Source: Clostridium frigidicarnis
GTDB lineage: Bacteria; Bacillota; Clostridia; Clostridiales; Clostridiaceae
Assembly (NCBI RefSeq): GCF_900111985.1
Contig: NZ_FOKI01000024.1
Coordinates: 1-52,904, forward strand
Direction of reading: 5' to 3'
Length of the DNA stretch: 52,904 nucleotides
Shown: in pieces, positions 26,725-35,499 of the stretch
Layout: each line of letters opens with the position of its first letter
How positions within the stretch are numbered: position 1 is the first letter of the stretch
Notes under the pieces: generated by a model
Databases searched by the model: none
The model's input: the letters and a program-made list of their open reading frames with translations, nothing else
Told to the model about the DNA's origin: nothing
Program-made: the position numbers and the translations under genes

Positions 26725-26772
26725 ATAATGAAGTTGTGGGACATAAAAGTTTTTACTGGGACGTGAAAAGAC
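26725..26772 (+). promoter_or_regulatory. cggR promoter -10 and CggR operator
   Basis: TATAAT at 26725-26730 is followed by two direct TGGGAC repeats at 26737 and 26757, exactly 20 bases apart, with GTTT and AGAC at the second half-positions (26749, 26769). This follows the Bacillus subtilis CggR operator plan CGGGAC-N6-TGTC-N4 repeated once. The site lies just downstream of the -10, so bound CggR would block transcription of its own operon; release by fructose-1,6-bisphosphate is family knowledge. Confidence 0.72.
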
Positions 26773-26788
26773 CAAAGGAGTGTTTGAG

Positions 26789-27811
26789 GTGAATGAAATT
26801 TTAAAGTTACAACAAAAGCTAGTTCCAGAGTTATTAGAACTTTTAGAAAAGAGATATAATATATTGAAAAATATATATTACAATGAACCCATAGGTAGAA
26901 GAATACTTGCCAATAGGCTTAATATGGGAGAAAGAATTGTAAGAACAGAAGTGAATTTTCTAAAAGCGCAAAACTTAATTGAAGTAAACACTCCAGGAAT
27001 GACGGTAACAGATGAGGGTGAAGAAGTTTTAGAGGAATTAAAAAACTTTATTCATGAGATTAAAGGTCTTACAGAAGTTGAATTAGCTCTTAAAGAATAT
27101 TTAGGGCTACATGATGTAGTAGTTGTACCAGGAGATGCTGATGATGATGAATCAGTAAGAAAAGAAATGGGAAGAGCTGCTGCAAATTATATAAAATCTA
27201 TTTTGAAAAATGATAGTATAATAGCTTTAGCTGGTGGAAGCACCATTAAGGAAATAATAGATAATTTCCCTAAAATTAATAGTATGCCAGAAGTATTAGT
27301 AGTTCCTGCTAGAGGTGGAATGGGTAGAAATGTTGAATCTCAAGCAAATACCTTAGCAGCTAGTTTAGCTAATAAACTAAAGTGTAATTATAAAATGCTT
27401 CACATACCAGATAATCTAAGTGATAAAGCTTTAAATACTATATTAAATGAAACAGAAATTAAAGATGTAATTGATAATATTAAAAATGCAGATATTCTTG
27501 TATATGGTATTGGAAAAGCAGAAAAAATGTGCTATAAAAGAGGATTATCTGAAGAAAAAGTTAATGAGATACTTAATCTTGGAGCCATTGGAGAAGCTTA
27601 TGGATGCTACTTTGATAAAGATGGGAATGTAGTTTATGCTACATCCACAGTATGTGTTTCAAGAGAAGATACTAAAAATATAAAAAGTATAATAGCTGTA
27701 GCAGGAGGACAAAATAAATCTGACGCTATTGTATCAACACAGATTAAAAGTACTCAAGGTATTTTAATTACTGATGAGGGAGCTGCAAGAAAAATATTAG
27801 AAAATATTTAG
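26789..27811 (+). CDS. cggR: Central glycolytic genes regulator (SorC/CggR family)
   Basis: Repressor of 340 residues with an N-terminal winged helix (about 25-65, RRILANRLNMGERIVRTE) and a C-terminal SorC sugar-phosphate domain (about 95-340, including AGGSTIKEI and GAIGEAYG). It controls the gapA cluster downstream in response to fructose-1,6-bisphosphate. GTG at 26789 is chosen as the start, because the AAGGAG at 26775-26780 is eight bases ahead; the GTG at 26780 overlaps that site. Confidence 0.93.
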   Translation: MNEILKLQQKLVPELLELLEKRYNILKNIYYNEPIGRRILANRLNMGERIVRTEVNFLKAQNLIEVNTPGMTVTDEGEEVLEELKNFIHEIKGLTEVELALKEYLGLHDVVVVPGDADDDESVRKEMGRAAANYIKSILKNDSIIALAGGSTIKEIIDNFPKINSMPEVLVVPARGGMGRNVESQANTLAASLANKLKCNYKMLHIPDNLSDKALNTILNETEIKDVIDNIKNADILVYGIGKAEKMCYKRGLSEEKVNEILNLGAIGEAYGCYFDKDGNVVYATSTVCVSREDTKNIKSIIAVAGGQNKSDAIVSTQIKSTQGILITDEGAARKILENI

Positions 27812-27909
27812 TAAATAAAGTTAGCTCTTATTAACAATATTAAACATGTGTATAAATATTCTTAATGAATATATATTTATATAAAAAGGTATTTTGGAGG
27901 TAATGTTAA

Positions 27910-28908
27910 ATGGTAAAAGTTGCAATTAATGGATTTGGTAGAATAGGAAGATTAGCATTAAGAAAGATGATAGAGAACCCAGAATTTGAGGTAGTTGCTA
28001 TAAACGACTTAACAGATTCTAAAACATTAGCACACTTATTCAAATATGACTCAGCTCAAGGAAGATTCAATGGTAAAATAGAAGTTAAAGAGGGCGCTTT
28101 CATAGTTAACGGAAAAGAAATAAAGGTAACAGCAGAAGCTAACCCAGCTAACTTACCATGGGGACAATTAGGAGTAGATGTAGTACTAGAATGTACTGGA
28201 TTCTTCGCTTCTAAAGAAAAAGCAGAAGCTCATATACAAGCAGGAGCTAAAAAGGTTGTTATATCAGCACCAGCTACTGGAGATTTAAAAACAGTTGTAT
28301 TTAACGTAAATCATGATGTATTAGACGGAACAGAGACAGTTGTATCTGGAGCATCTTGTACAACAAACTGTTTAGCACCAATGGCTAAAGTATTAAATGA
28401 TAAGTTTGGATTAACTAAAGGATTTATGACTACAATCCATGCTTACACTAATGACCAAAACACATTAGACGCACCACACAAAAAAGGTGATTTAAGAAGA
28501 GGTAGAGCAGCAGCAGGAAACATAGTTCCAAACTCAACTGGAGCAGCTAAAGCTATAGGTTTAGTAATACCTGAATTAGCTGGTAAGTTAGATGGAGGAG
28601 CTCAAAGAGTTCCAGTTATAACTGGTTCATTAACTGAAGTAGTATGTACTTTAGGAAAGAAAACATCAGTTGAAGAAATAAACAAAGCTATGGAAGCAGC
28701 AGCTAACGAATCATTTGGATACACTGAAGACGAAATAGTTTCTTCAGATGTAATAGGAATGAGCTTTGGATCATTATTTGATGCAACTCAAACTAAAGTT
28801 ATGGAAGTTAATGGAGAGCAATTAGTAAAAGTTGCTTCTTGGTATGACAATGAAATGTCTTACACTTCTCAATTAATAAGAACTTTAAAGTACTTCGTAA
28901 CAAAGTAA
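27910..28908 (+). CDS. gapA: Glyceraldehyde-3-phosphate dehydrogenase
   Basis: NAD-type GAPDH of 332 residues. The Rossmann motif INGFGRIGR starts the protein, catalytic Cys150 lies in ASCTTNC, and SWYDNEMSY ends the catalytic domain. Makes 1,3-bisphosphoglycerate in glycolysis. TTGGAGG lies ten bases before the ATG. Codon use (GCT, CCA, AGA, TTA) suggests a highly expressed gene. Followed by a terminator-like hairpin, so it may also be read partly separately from pgk. Confidence 0.97.
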   Translation: MVKVAINGFGRIGRLALRKMIENPEFEVVAINDLTDSKTLAHLFKYDSAQGRFNGKIEVKEGAFIVNGKEIKVTAEANPANLPWGQLGVDVVLECTGFFASKEKAEAHIQAGAKKVVISAPATGDLKTVVFNVNHDVLDGTETVVSGASCTTNCLAPMAKVLNDKFGLTKGFMTTIHAYTNDQNTLDAPHKKGDLRRGRAAAGNIVPNSTGAAKAIGLVIPELAGKLDGGAQRVPVITGSLTEVVCTLGKKTSVEEINKAMEAAANESFGYTEDEIVSSDVIGMSFGSLFDATQTKVMEVNGEQLVKVASWYDNEMSYTSQLIRTLKYFVTK

Positions 28909-28940
28909 TTTTATAAGTTAATACATTAAAAAGGCATGTA

Positions 28941-28986
28941 TAGGTCTGGTTTTGTAGTTATCTGAGACTATAAGGCCAGACCTTTT
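28941..28986 (+). terminator. Terminator-like hairpin after gapA
   Basis: AGGTCTGG and CCAGACCT enclose an inner TTGTAGT/ACTATAA pairing, followed by TTTT. It separates gapA from pgk. Confidence 0.75.
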
Positions 28987-29079
28987 AATATAAGATTATG
29001 TCATTATATAAAATTTAAAAGTCTAAAAGGTTAATAAAATCTAAGGCTAAAGAAGTCTTAAATCTGAGTATAACTTATA

Positions 29080-29170
29080 GTGACAAATTGCAAGTGAAAA
29101 GTTATAAGTTAAGGATGAAATCTTCTGAGGAAGATTTCTAAACTTGTCACTATAAACTATGCCACTGTCA
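29080..29170. repeat. Dispersed intergenic repeat, family A
   Basis: GTGACAAATTGCAAGTGAAA, then GTTAAGGATGAAATCTTCTG and AAGATTTCT, aligns closely with the left half of the copy at 3521. It ends AACTTGTCACTATAAACTATG. It sits between the gapA terminator and the pgk promoter. Confidence 0.62.
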
Positions 29171-29194
29171 TAGTTAAAATAATTTAGATTTATA

Positions 29195-29249
29195 TGTTAT
29201 AATATCATGGTGTTAAACGGTATTAGGGTTAATAATTTAAAGTAATACC
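29195..29249 (+). promoter_or_regulatory. pgk promoter -10 and downstream inverted repeat
   Basis: TGTTATAAT (29195-29203) is an extended -10 with no clear -35. GGTATTA (29219) and TAATACC (29243) form an inverted repeat just downstream that could be a hairpin or operator. Confidence 0.45.
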
Positions 29250-29277
29250 ATCAATATAATTTGAAGAGGTGGATAAA

Positions 29278-30471
29278 ATGAATTTCAATAAGAAAACAGT
29301 AGAAGATTTACAAGTTAAGGGTAAAAAAGTATTAGTAAGATGCGACTTTAATGTGCCACTAAAGGACGGAAAAATAACAGATGAAAATAGACTAGTTGGA
29401 GCTATGCCAACAATAAAATACTTAGTAGAAAATGGAGCTAAAGTTATACTTTGCTCACATCTTGGAAAAGCTAAGGGACCAGATGCAACATTAAGTTTAG
29501 CACCAGTAGCTAGAAGGTTATCTGAAATGTTAGGAAAAGAAGTAATTTTTGCAGCGGATGATATTGTTGTTGGAGAAAATGCTAAAAAAGCTGTAACTGA
29601 AATGAATGAAGGGGATGTAGTTCTTCTTGAAAATACTAGATTCAGAAAAGAAGAAGGTAAAAATGAAGAGACATTCTCAAAAGATTTAGCTTCACTTGCT
29701 GATGTATATGTAAATGATGCATTTGGAACTGCTCATAGAGCTCACTGTTCAACAGTTGGAGTAACAAACTTTGTAGAAGAAGCTGCTTGTGGATATTTAA
29801 TTCAAAAAGAGCTTAAGTTCTTAGGTGATGCTGTTGAAAATCCAGTAAAACCATTTGTTGCTATCTTAGGAGGAGCTAAAGTTTCTGATAAGATAAATGT
29901 AATAAATAACTTACTTGATAAAGTTGATACTTTAATAATAGGTGGAGGAATGGCTTATACATTCCTAAAAGCTCAAGGATATACAATAGGAACTTCACTT
30001 CTTGAAGCTGATAAAGTAGAGTATGCTAAAGAAATGATGGAGAAGGCTAAGGTTAAAGGCGTTAAATTATTACTTCCTGTAGATAATATAGTTGGAAATA
30101 AATTCAGTGCTGATGCAACTCCAATAATAACAGAAGATCAGAACATACCAGAAGGTCATATGGGGTTAGATATAGGACCAAAGACTGCAAAAATGTATGC
30201 TGATGCTGTTAAAGAAGCTAAAACAGTTATCTGGAACGGACCAATGGGAGTATTTGAATTTGAAAACTTTGCAAAAGGAACAATAGAAGTAGCTAAAGCT
30301 ATGGCTAATTCTTCTGCAACTACAATAATAGGTGGAGGAGACAGTGCTGCAGCTGTTAATATATTAGGATTCGGAGATAAGATGACTCATATATCAACTG
30401 GTGGTGGAGCTTCTCTTGAGTTTTTAGAAGGAAAAGATTTACCAGGAATATCTGCATTAAATAATAAATAG
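29278..30471 (+). CDS. pgk: Phosphoglycerate kinase
   Basis: 397-residue PGK, the usual length. [14 protein letters not shown] (substrate aspartate), [18 protein letters not shown] and the C-terminal GGGDSAAA nucleotide loop are present. Transfers phosphate from 1,3-bisphosphoglycerate to ADP. ATG at 29278 is preferred over an in-frame GTG at 29269, which lies inside the GAAGAGGTGG ribosome binding site. Confidence 0.97.
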   Translation: MNFNKKTVEDLQVKGKKVLVRCDFNVPLKDGKITDENRLVGAMPTIKYLVENGAKVILCSHLGKAKGPDATLSLAPVARRLSEMLGKEVIFAADDIVVGENAKKAVTEMNEGDVVLLENTRFRKEEGKNEETFSKDLASLADVYVNDAFGTAHRAHCSTVGVTNFVEEAACGYLIQKELKFLGDAVENPVKPFVAILGGAKVSDKINVINNLLDKVDTLIIGGGMAYTFLKAQGYTIGTSLLEADKVEYAKEMMEKAKVKGVKLLLPVDNIVGNKFSADATPIITEDQNIPEGHMGLDIGPKTAKMYADAVKEAKTVIWNGPMGVFEFENFAKGTIEVAKAMANSSATTIIGGGDSAAAVNILGFGDKMTHISTGGGASLEFLEGKDLPGISALNNK

Positions 30472-30518
30472 TATATATATTTACTAATTGTGTTTAATAA
30501 TGCAAAAATTTAGATTAG

Positions 30519-30552
30519 TCTTAAGAAGAGTTTTAACTATAAACTTACCACT
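30519..30552. repeat. Dispersed intergenic repeat, family A, short fragment
   Basis: TTAAGAAGAGTTTTAACTAT then AAACTTACCACT resembles the right-half motif seen at 25033-25095. A weak, truncated copy between pgk and tpiA. Confidence 0.35.
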
Positions 30553-30648
30553 AAAATTAAAATATAAAATGTTAATTGACAATTGTCTATTGAAGACAAA
30601 GATAATCCAATGGTTAATGATCAATTAAAATATAAGGAGTGTTATATA

Positions 30649-31401
30649 ATGAGAAAACCAATAATAGCTGGAAACTGGAAAATGCACTATACTGTTGATG
30701 AGGCAGTTAAAACTATAGAGGAATTAAAACCACTTGTAACTGAAGCAACTTGTGAAGTAGCGCTTTGTGTACCATTTGTAGCTTTAGATGCTGCTATAAA
30801 AGCTGCTAAAGGAAGTAACATAATGATAGGTGCTCAAAACATGCACTTTGAAGAAAAAGGAGCTTTCACAGGAGAAGTTGCTCCAGGAATGCTTGAAGCT
30901 ATGGGAGTTGACTGTGTTGTATTAGGACATAGTGAAAGAAGACAATACTTCAATGAAACAGATTGTACAGTAAATAAGAAAATGAAAGCTGCTTTCGCTC
31001 ATAATTTACTTCCAATACTTTGTATAGGAGAAACACTAGAACAAAGAGAAGCTAATGTGACAAATGAAGTTTTAGCTGTTCAAGTTAAACTTGATGTTAT
31101 GGGATTAACTAAAGAGCAAATGGAAAAAACAGTTATAGCTTATGAGCCAATATGGGCTATAGGAACAGGAAAAACTGCTACATCTGAGCAAGCTAACGAA
31201 ACAATAGCTGCTATAAGAAATGTTGTTGAAGAATTATACGGAAAAGAAGTAGCTGATAAGGTAAGAATACAATACGGTGGATCAGTTAAACCAAATACAA
31301 TAAAAGAGCAAATGGGAATGTCTGATATAGATGGAGCTTTAGTTGGAGGAGCTAGTCTTTTAGCTAAGGATTTTGCTGGAATAGTAAACTTTGGTAAATA
31401 A
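30649..31401 (+). CDS. tpiA: Triosephosphate isomerase
   Basis: 250-residue TIM-barrel enzyme with NWKMH (catalytic Lys region), [10 protein letters not shown] (catalytic His), [14 protein letters not shown] (catalytic Glu) and the phosphate loop YGGSVKP. Frame is open to 30583, but ATG 30649 with AAGGAGT upstream begins [12 protein letters not shown], the family start. Interconverts the triose phosphates in glycolysis. Confidence 0.97.
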   Translation: MRKPIIAGNWKMHYTVDEAVKTIEELKPLVTEATCEVALCVPFVALDAAIKAAKGSNIMIGAQNMHFEEKGAFTGEVAPGMLEAMGVDCVVLGHSERRQYFNETDCTVNKKMKAAFAHNLLPILCIGETLEQREANVTNEVLAVQVKLDVMGLTKEQMEKTVIAYEPIWAIGTGKTATSEQANETIAAIRNVVEELYGKEVADKVRIQYGGSVKPNTIKEQMGMSDIDGALVGGASLLAKDFAGIVNFGK

Positions 31402-31451
31402 TTTAACAATGTAAAGCAAGCAACTTTAGAGAGAGTTAGTAACTCAAATAA

Positions 31452-31496
31452 AGAAGGAGAGATCAAAAGGTGAAAATGTTTTTCACCTTCTCTTTT
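31452..31496 (+). terminator. Terminator-like hairpin after tpiA
   Basis: AAAAGGTGAAAA and TTTTTCACCTTCTCTTTT pair (with a wider AAGGAGAG/CTTCTCTTT alternative) and run into Ts. Confidence 0.7.
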
Positions 31497-31621
31497 ACTA
31501 ATAAATAGCTGTTTGTAGACATTGTTTTTTTTAATACTTACATAGTATTATTTAAATAAGAAAAGTAAAAATTAAGACTTAATATAAAAAATAAGGATTT
31601 TGGTTTTCAGGAGGAAGATTG

Positions 31622-33148
31622 ATGAGTAAAAAGCCTGTAATGCTAATGATATTAGATGGATTTGGAATAAGTGATAAGGTCGATGGAAACGCTGTACGTG
31701 CAGCTAAAAAACCTAACTATGATAAATATTTTAATAATTATCCACACACACAGCTTGCTGCAAGTGGGTTAGAAGTTGGACTTCCAAAGGGACAAATGGG
31801 TAACTCTGAAGTTGGACATTTAAATATAGGTGCTGGAAGAGTAATATACCAAGAGCTTACTAGAATAACTAAAGAAATAGAAGAAGGTAACTTCTTTAAG
31901 AATGAAACTTTAAATTTAGCTATGGATAGTGCTAAGGAAAAAGGAACTGCACTACATCTTTTAGGGTTATTATCTGATGGGGGGGTTCACTCTCATATAG
32001 ATCATTTAAAAGGTCTTTTAGATATGGCAAAGAAAAAGGGATTAACTAAAGTATATGTTCATCCTTTCATGGATGGTAGAGATGTTGCACCATCATCAGG
32101 AAAAGATTTCATTGTAGAAATAGAAAACTACATGAAAGAAATAGGAGTAGGTGAAATAGCAACTGTTTCAGGTAGATACTATGCTATGGATAGAGATAAG
32201 AGATGGGAAAGAGTAGAACTTGCATATAATGCAATGGCTTTAGCTAAAGGTGAAACTGCAAACAGTGCAGTAGAAGCAATGGAAGCATCTTACCATGATA
32301 ATAAAACAGACGAGTTTGTTTTACCATGTGTAATAATGAAAGATGGTAACCAAGTAGCTAAAATATCTAATGGGGATTCAGTTATATTCTTTAACTTTAG
32401 ACCAGATAGAGCAAGAGAAATAACTAGAGCTATAAATGATGAGGTATTTGATGGATTTAAAAGAGAAAAATTAGATCTTACATTTATAACAATGACTCAA
32501 TATGATAAGACAATAGAGAAGGTATATGTAGCTTATAAACCAAGTAATTATAATAATACTTTAGGAGAATATCTATCTAAAATAGGTAAAACTCAATTAA
32601 GAATAGCTGAAACAGAAAAATATGCTCACGTAACATTCTTCTTTAATGGAGGAGTAGAAGCTCCATATGAAGGAGAAGATAGAGCATTAATACAATCTCC
32701 AAAGGTTGCAACTTATGATCTTAAACCAGAGATGAGCGCATATGAGCTTACTGATGAATTAATAAATAGATTAGAGTCAGACAAGTATGATGTAGTAATA
32801 GTAAACTATGCTAACCCAGATATGGTTGGACATACAGGAGTATTTGAAGCAGCTAAGAAAGCAATAGAAGCTGTAGATGAATGCCTTGGAAAAGTAGTTG
32901 AAAAAGTTCTTGAAAAAGAAGGATCTGTATTTATAACTGCTGACCATGGAAATGCAGAGCAAATGATAGATTATTCAACAGGAAAGCCTATGACTTCTCA
33001 TACATCAGAACCAGTACCATTCTTATATGTGGCTAAAGATGCTAAAGATATGGAAGAAGGTAAACTTTCTGATATAGCTCTTACAATGTTAAGTGTTATG
33101 GGTGTTGAAGTACCTTCTGAAATGACAGGAAAAAACTTAATAAAGTAA
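31622..33148 (+). CDS. gpmI: 2,3-bisphosphoglycerate-independent phosphoglycerate mutase
   Basis: 508-residue manganese-dependent mutase. MILDGFGI binds metal, Ser62 in KGQMGNSEVGHLNIG is the phosphoserine, and HPFMDGRD, RYYAMDRD and ADHGNAEQM complete the metal sites. AGGAGG (31609-31614) fits ATG 31622 better than the TTG three bases earlier. Enolase, often next in clostridia, is absent here; a repeat-rich region follows instead. Confidence 0.96.
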   Translation: MSKKPVMLMILDGFGISDKVDGNAVRAAKKPNYDKYFNNYPHTQLAASGLEVGLPKGQMGNSEVGHLNIGAGRVIYQELTRITKEIEEGNFFKNETLNLAMDSAKEKGTALHLLGLLSDGGVHSHIDHLKGLLDMAKKKGLTKVYVHPFMDGRDVAPSSGKDFIVEIENYMKEIGVGEIATVSGRYYAMDRDKRWERVELAYNAMALAKGETANSAVEAMEASYHDNKTDEFVLPCVIMKDGNQVAKISNGDSVIFFNFRPDRAREITRAINDEVFDGFKREKLDLTFITMTQYDKTIEKVYVAYKPSNYNNTLGEYLSKIGKTQLRIAETEKYAHVTFFFNGGVEAPYEGEDRALIQSPKVATYDLKPEMSAYELTDELINRLESDKYDVVIVNYANPDMVGHTGVFEAAKKAIEAVDECLGKVVEKVLEKEGSVFITADHGNAEQMIDYSTGKPMTSHTSEPVPFLYVAKDAKDMEEGKLSDIALTMLSVMGVEVPSEMTGKNLIK

Positions 33149-33154
33149 TGAAAA

Positions 33155-33352
33155 AGAAAATGTGCATATAAGCAACATAAACTAGCTGGTTGCACATAGT
33201 ATTCTAAATTATAAAAAAACCTTGATTCCTAAATTCCAATAACTTGCTTCGCTTCGAACAAATTGGAATTTTTAACGGAATCAAGGCTTTTTCATAATAA
33301 GAATACTTAATGTTCGCCAGATAGTTTATTAACGCTTATATGCACATTTTCT
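33155..33352. repeat. 198-base near-palindromic element after gpmI
   Basis: The outer arms of about 75 bases are imperfect inverted copies. AGAAAATGTGCATATAAGC (33155) pairs with GCTTATATGCACATTTTCT (ends 33352), TAGTATTCT with AGAATACTTA, and AAAACCTTGATTCC (33216) with GGAATCAAGGCTTTT (33277). An inner AAATTCCAAT/ATTGGAATTT stem encloses a loop with CTTGCTTCGCTTCGAAC. The whole stretch would fold into a single giant hairpin, and the T-rich end may terminate gpmI. MITE-like. Confidence 0.8.
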
Positions 33353-33354
33353 AG

Positions 33355-33410
33355 TTATATACAACTTTCAATTTTTAACTCTCAATTCTCAACTTTTATA
33401 GTCAGTGATA
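33355..33410. repeat. Dispersed intergenic repeat, family A2, arm fragment
   Basis: ACAACTTTCAATTTTTAACT then CTCAATTCTCAAC resembles the reverse complement of the arm motifs at 3789 and 35601. Confidence 0.4.
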
Positions 33411-33484
33411 TTTTTTATACCAACAATTATACAGCTCATTCAGATATGTACTACGCCTTAGCCACTTTCATGTTTAAATATAGT

Positions 33485-33537
33485 TAAATTCCAAAAGGAA
33501 AACTCGCTTTGCTTCGAACAAATTGTGATTTTTAACC
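33485..33537. repeat. Repeat related to the core of the 198-base element
   Basis: TTAAATTCC then AACTCGCTTTGCTTCGAACA and AATTGTGATTTTTAAC parallel the core at 33230-33275 (AAATTCC, CTTGCTTCGCTTCGAACA, AATTGGAATTTTTAAC). Its right edge overlaps the stop codon of the minus-strand sigma-like gene. Confidence 0.55.
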
Positions 33538-34095
33538 ACTTAAATGATTAATCAAACATTTAAGAAGTCTTTCTTTTCTTCGTCTGCATCTAAAATAATC
33601 TTCGTTATATTTAAGAGCGTAATCTTTAATAAAGCCTCTTTTATTTAAAAGAAATCCACCCAAAAGTTCTTTATCTTTAGAAGTTAAGGATTGTAAGTAT
33701 TCATTTAATTTTAAACCAAAGAATTTTCTATCTTCATAGTCCTCTAAAGTTTCATCATTAGATAATAATTCTATAGCCTCCATATCCTCATTATTAAGTT
33801 TGAAATTAAGGCTTAGCACATCTTTATGTTTAACAGTTTTTCTTATTTCATTGTTCATATTATTCTTTATAGCAACGTATACATAAGGTTCAAAAGGGTA
33901 GTTACCCTCCACATTAAAGGATTTTATAGCGTTTAATATAGATATTTTAGCTAAACTCTTAAGATCATCAAATTCATATCCTCTAATAAATACGTTCCTG
34001 CATAATTTATTAACCATTGGGTCCAATTTTATTAGTACATCATTTAAAGAATTTTCATCCCCAAGTTTTGCTTTTTTTAGAATATCAATATCCAT
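33532..34095 (-). CDS. Sigma-70-like RNA polymerase sigma factor, orphan
   Basis: 187-residue protein with a sigma region-2-like segment (about 25-85, including FDDLKSLAKISILNAIKSF and YVYVAIKNNMNNEIRK) and a weaker region-4-like C-terminus (about 130-185) rich in Arg and Lys that could bind a -35 element. Length and domain set recall small clostridial alternative sigma factors such as the UviA/TcdR group, but no toxin or bacteriocin gene is near and the target is unknown. AAGGAGG precedes the ATG (34095). No anti-sigma partner is visible. Its last codons lie beside a repeat. Confidence 0.7.
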   Translation of the reverse strand: MDIDILKKAKLGDENSLNDVLIKLDPMVNKLCRNVFIRGYEFDDLKSLAKISILNAIKSFNVEGNYPFEPYVYVAIKNNMNNEIRKTVKHKDVLSLNFKLNNEDMEAIELLSNDETLEDYEDRKFFGLKLNEYLQSLTSKDKELLGGFLLNKRGFIKDYALKYNEDYFRCRRRKERLLKCLINHLSG

Positions 34096-34516
34096 AGGTT
34101 GAGACCTCCTTCATTCTAAAATTTCTATTCTTCATTTCTAAAGCTTGACATGAGTGTAACAATTCCTTGTATGGATATGAAATTTTTATATGATAGAATA
34201 AAAAATAGTATGGAGAGATATTATGATTTGGGAAAGTAAAGGAAGAGTTAAGAGTGATTGAAGTTGATACAGGTTTAATAAAGGAGGGATTAGAAATTAG
34301 TAACGGTAGGCATTGGATAAGGTTTTTGGAGAAAAGAAATAGACAAGTACATAATCTGATGATTTGATAAATGAGGAGCAAATATGAATTAAATTAAATT
34401 AAGATTTGAAATATAATGTTAATTTTCTGAAAAATCTAACAATTTACTTTTGAAATGTAGTAATATGTTTATAGTGGCAGATAAATGTAATAAAAAATTT
34501 AGTTTAAGGAGGCTGA
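34096..34516. other. Intergenic region between sigma-like and GNAT genes
   Basis: About 420 bases without a convincing gene. A TTGACA (34145) has only a weak -10 (TTGTAT) 17 bases on. A plus-strand frame from GTG 34254 to TGA 34367 would give a 37-residue peptide beginning MIEVDTGLIKEG; the same frame is blocked just upstream by a stop. It may be a gene remnant. The ribosome binding site of the GNAT gene ends the region. Confidence 0.3.
34254..34367 (+). pseudogene. Possible small or decayed ORF, 37 residues
   Basis: GTG start with GGAAGAG ten bases ahead. The peptide contains DTGLIKEGLEISNGRHWIRF and ends VHNLMI. It matches no family I recognise. Codon use looks protein-like, but the length and the lack of a clear promoter make it doubtful; a remnant of a longer gene is as likely. 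Confidence 0.2.
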
Positions 34517-35062
34517 ATGATGATACAAGGAGATAAAGTAAGAATAAGAAAAATAAGCTTAAGTGATGCAGATTTATTATGTAAATGGTGGGGTAATGGA
34601 GAGGTAATGAAACATGTTGGGTTTACAAATGGAGTTAAAACAGATATTGAGGGTCTTAAAGATAACATAAAAAATCAATTGAACGACATGAATAAATATA
34701 GAAAATCAAGAATGTTTATTGTATTAGATAAAAATACTGAAGAAAGAATAGGAGAACTTGTCTTTCATGATTTAGATTTAGAAAATAAAAGTTGTACAAT
34801 AGGAATAAAAATTTGCGAGGTTGATTATCAAGGAAAAGGTTATGGTGAAGATACATTAAGGACGTTTTTAACATATCTTTTTAAGGAATTTAACTTGCAT
34901 CGTATTGAATTAGATACTTTATTTGAAAACACAAGAGCTAGAAATTTATATAAAAAAGTCGGTTTTAAAGAAATAGGTATAAGAAGAGATGCATGGATAG
35001 ATGCTGAAAAAAATTATCGTAGTTTTGTATTAATGGATATTTTAGAAAAAGAAATGAAGTAA
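34517..35062 (+). CDS. GNAT family N-acetyltransferase (RimJ/RimL-like)
   Basis: 181-residue acetyl-CoA-dependent acetyltransferase. The acetyl-CoA motif reads YQGKGYGEDTLRTFL (about 111-125), followed by NLHRIELDTLFENTRARNLYKKVGF, typical of the RimJ/RimL branch that modifies protein N-termini, amines or antibiotics. The substrate is not predictable. AAGGAGG precedes two adjacent in-frame ATGs (34517, 34520). It is not obviously linked to the eut locus that follows. Confidence 0.88.
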   Translation: MMIQGDKVRIRKISLSDADLLCKWWGNGEVMKHVGFTNGVKTDIEGLKDNIKNQLNDMNKYRKSRMFIVLDKNTEERIGELVFHDLDLENKSCTIGIKICEVDYQGKGYGEDTLRTFLTYLFKEFNLHRIELDTLFENTRARNLYKKVGFKEIGIRRDAWIDAEKNYRSFVLMDILEKEMK

Positions 35063-35069
35063 ATAAATC

Positions 35070-35097
35070 TTTACTTTTTAGTTCAATGTAGTATAAT
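35070..35097 (+). promoter_or_regulatory. Promoter of the cobalamin-riboswitch RNA
   Basis: TATAAT at 35092-35097 with TTTACT at 35070-35075, 16 bases apart. Transcription would start near 35104. Confidence 0.5.
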
Positions 35098-35129
35098 GAA
35101 GATGAAAGTAAATTAAATACTTAATTAAA

Positions 35130-35310
35130 AGCTACGCTGTTATGGAATGTGGTTAAAGGCCACAGCAGCCCCCGCTACTGTATTCACTGACGAGAAGCAG
35201 AAATACCACTAAGGATATATGCCCTTGGGAAGGTTGTTTTAAGGATGAAGTGAAAGCCAGGATACTTGCAGTTAAGCTAACATGATCTATCTTCGGAGGG
35301 AAGAGAAGAA
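35130..35310 (+). ncRNA. Cobalamin (AdoCbl) riboswitch
   Basis: Conserved core can be read in order: GTGGTTAAAGGCCACAGCAG, CCCCCGCTACTGT, GACGAG, ACCACT, CTTGGGAAGG, and the B12 box AAGTGAAAGCCAGGA (35248-35262). Distance and order match the cobalamin class. A terminator at 35352 is positioned to be controlled by it. Confidence 0.93.
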
Positions 35311-35351
35311 ATATTTTCTATATTTATATAGAATTATTGAATCGACTTTAT

Positions 35352-35378
35352 CCACAGAAGAGTTCTGTGGTTTTTTTA
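35352..35378 (+). terminator. Riboswitch-controlled terminator
   Basis: CCACAGAA and TTCTGTGG pair around GAG and are followed by seven Ts. Located 40 bases after the riboswitch core. Confidence 0.88.
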
Positions 35379-35424
35379 TTTCTTTGAATAATTAAATATT
35401 CAAGAATAACTTAAACTCTTCCCT

Positions 35425-35499
35425 AAAAACAAAGTCAACAAGATATCAATGAAGATATTTTTATAATCATCAATGGAGATGATTGTTGACAATGTTTTT
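35425..35499 (+). promoter_or_regulatory. ANTAR dual hairpin (site 1) in a Y-shaped terminator-like fold
   Basis: P1 (35441-35460) has stem AAGATATC-type arms and hexaloop AATGAA; P2 (35465-35484) has arms AATCATC/GATGATT and hexaloop AATGGA. Both loops carry the A1 and G4 required for EutV-type ANTAR binding, with a four-base linker. An outer stem GTCAACAA (35434) with TTGTTGAC (35483) encloses both. Beyond an AA/AA internal loop, a further AAAAACA (35425) pairs with TGTTTTT (35493). The result is a three-way junction ending in a T-tract. Confidence 0.8.

Noticed and set aside
31140-31466. Long frames antisense to tpiA, eutH, grdC and other genes
   Set aside because: They lie opposite strongly conserved genes and arise from the codon bias of the coding strand.
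34085-34381. Minus-strand frame of 98 residues upstream of the sigma-like gene
   Set aside because: No ribosome site or recognisable domain; its end overlaps the sigma gene start region, and composition is non-coding-like (Ser/Phe/Ile-rich shadow).
35388-35404. Hairpin TTGAATA-ATTAAA-TATTCAA as another ANTAR hairpin
   Set aside because: The hexaloop lacks the G at position 4, and no partner hairpin follows at a normal spacing.
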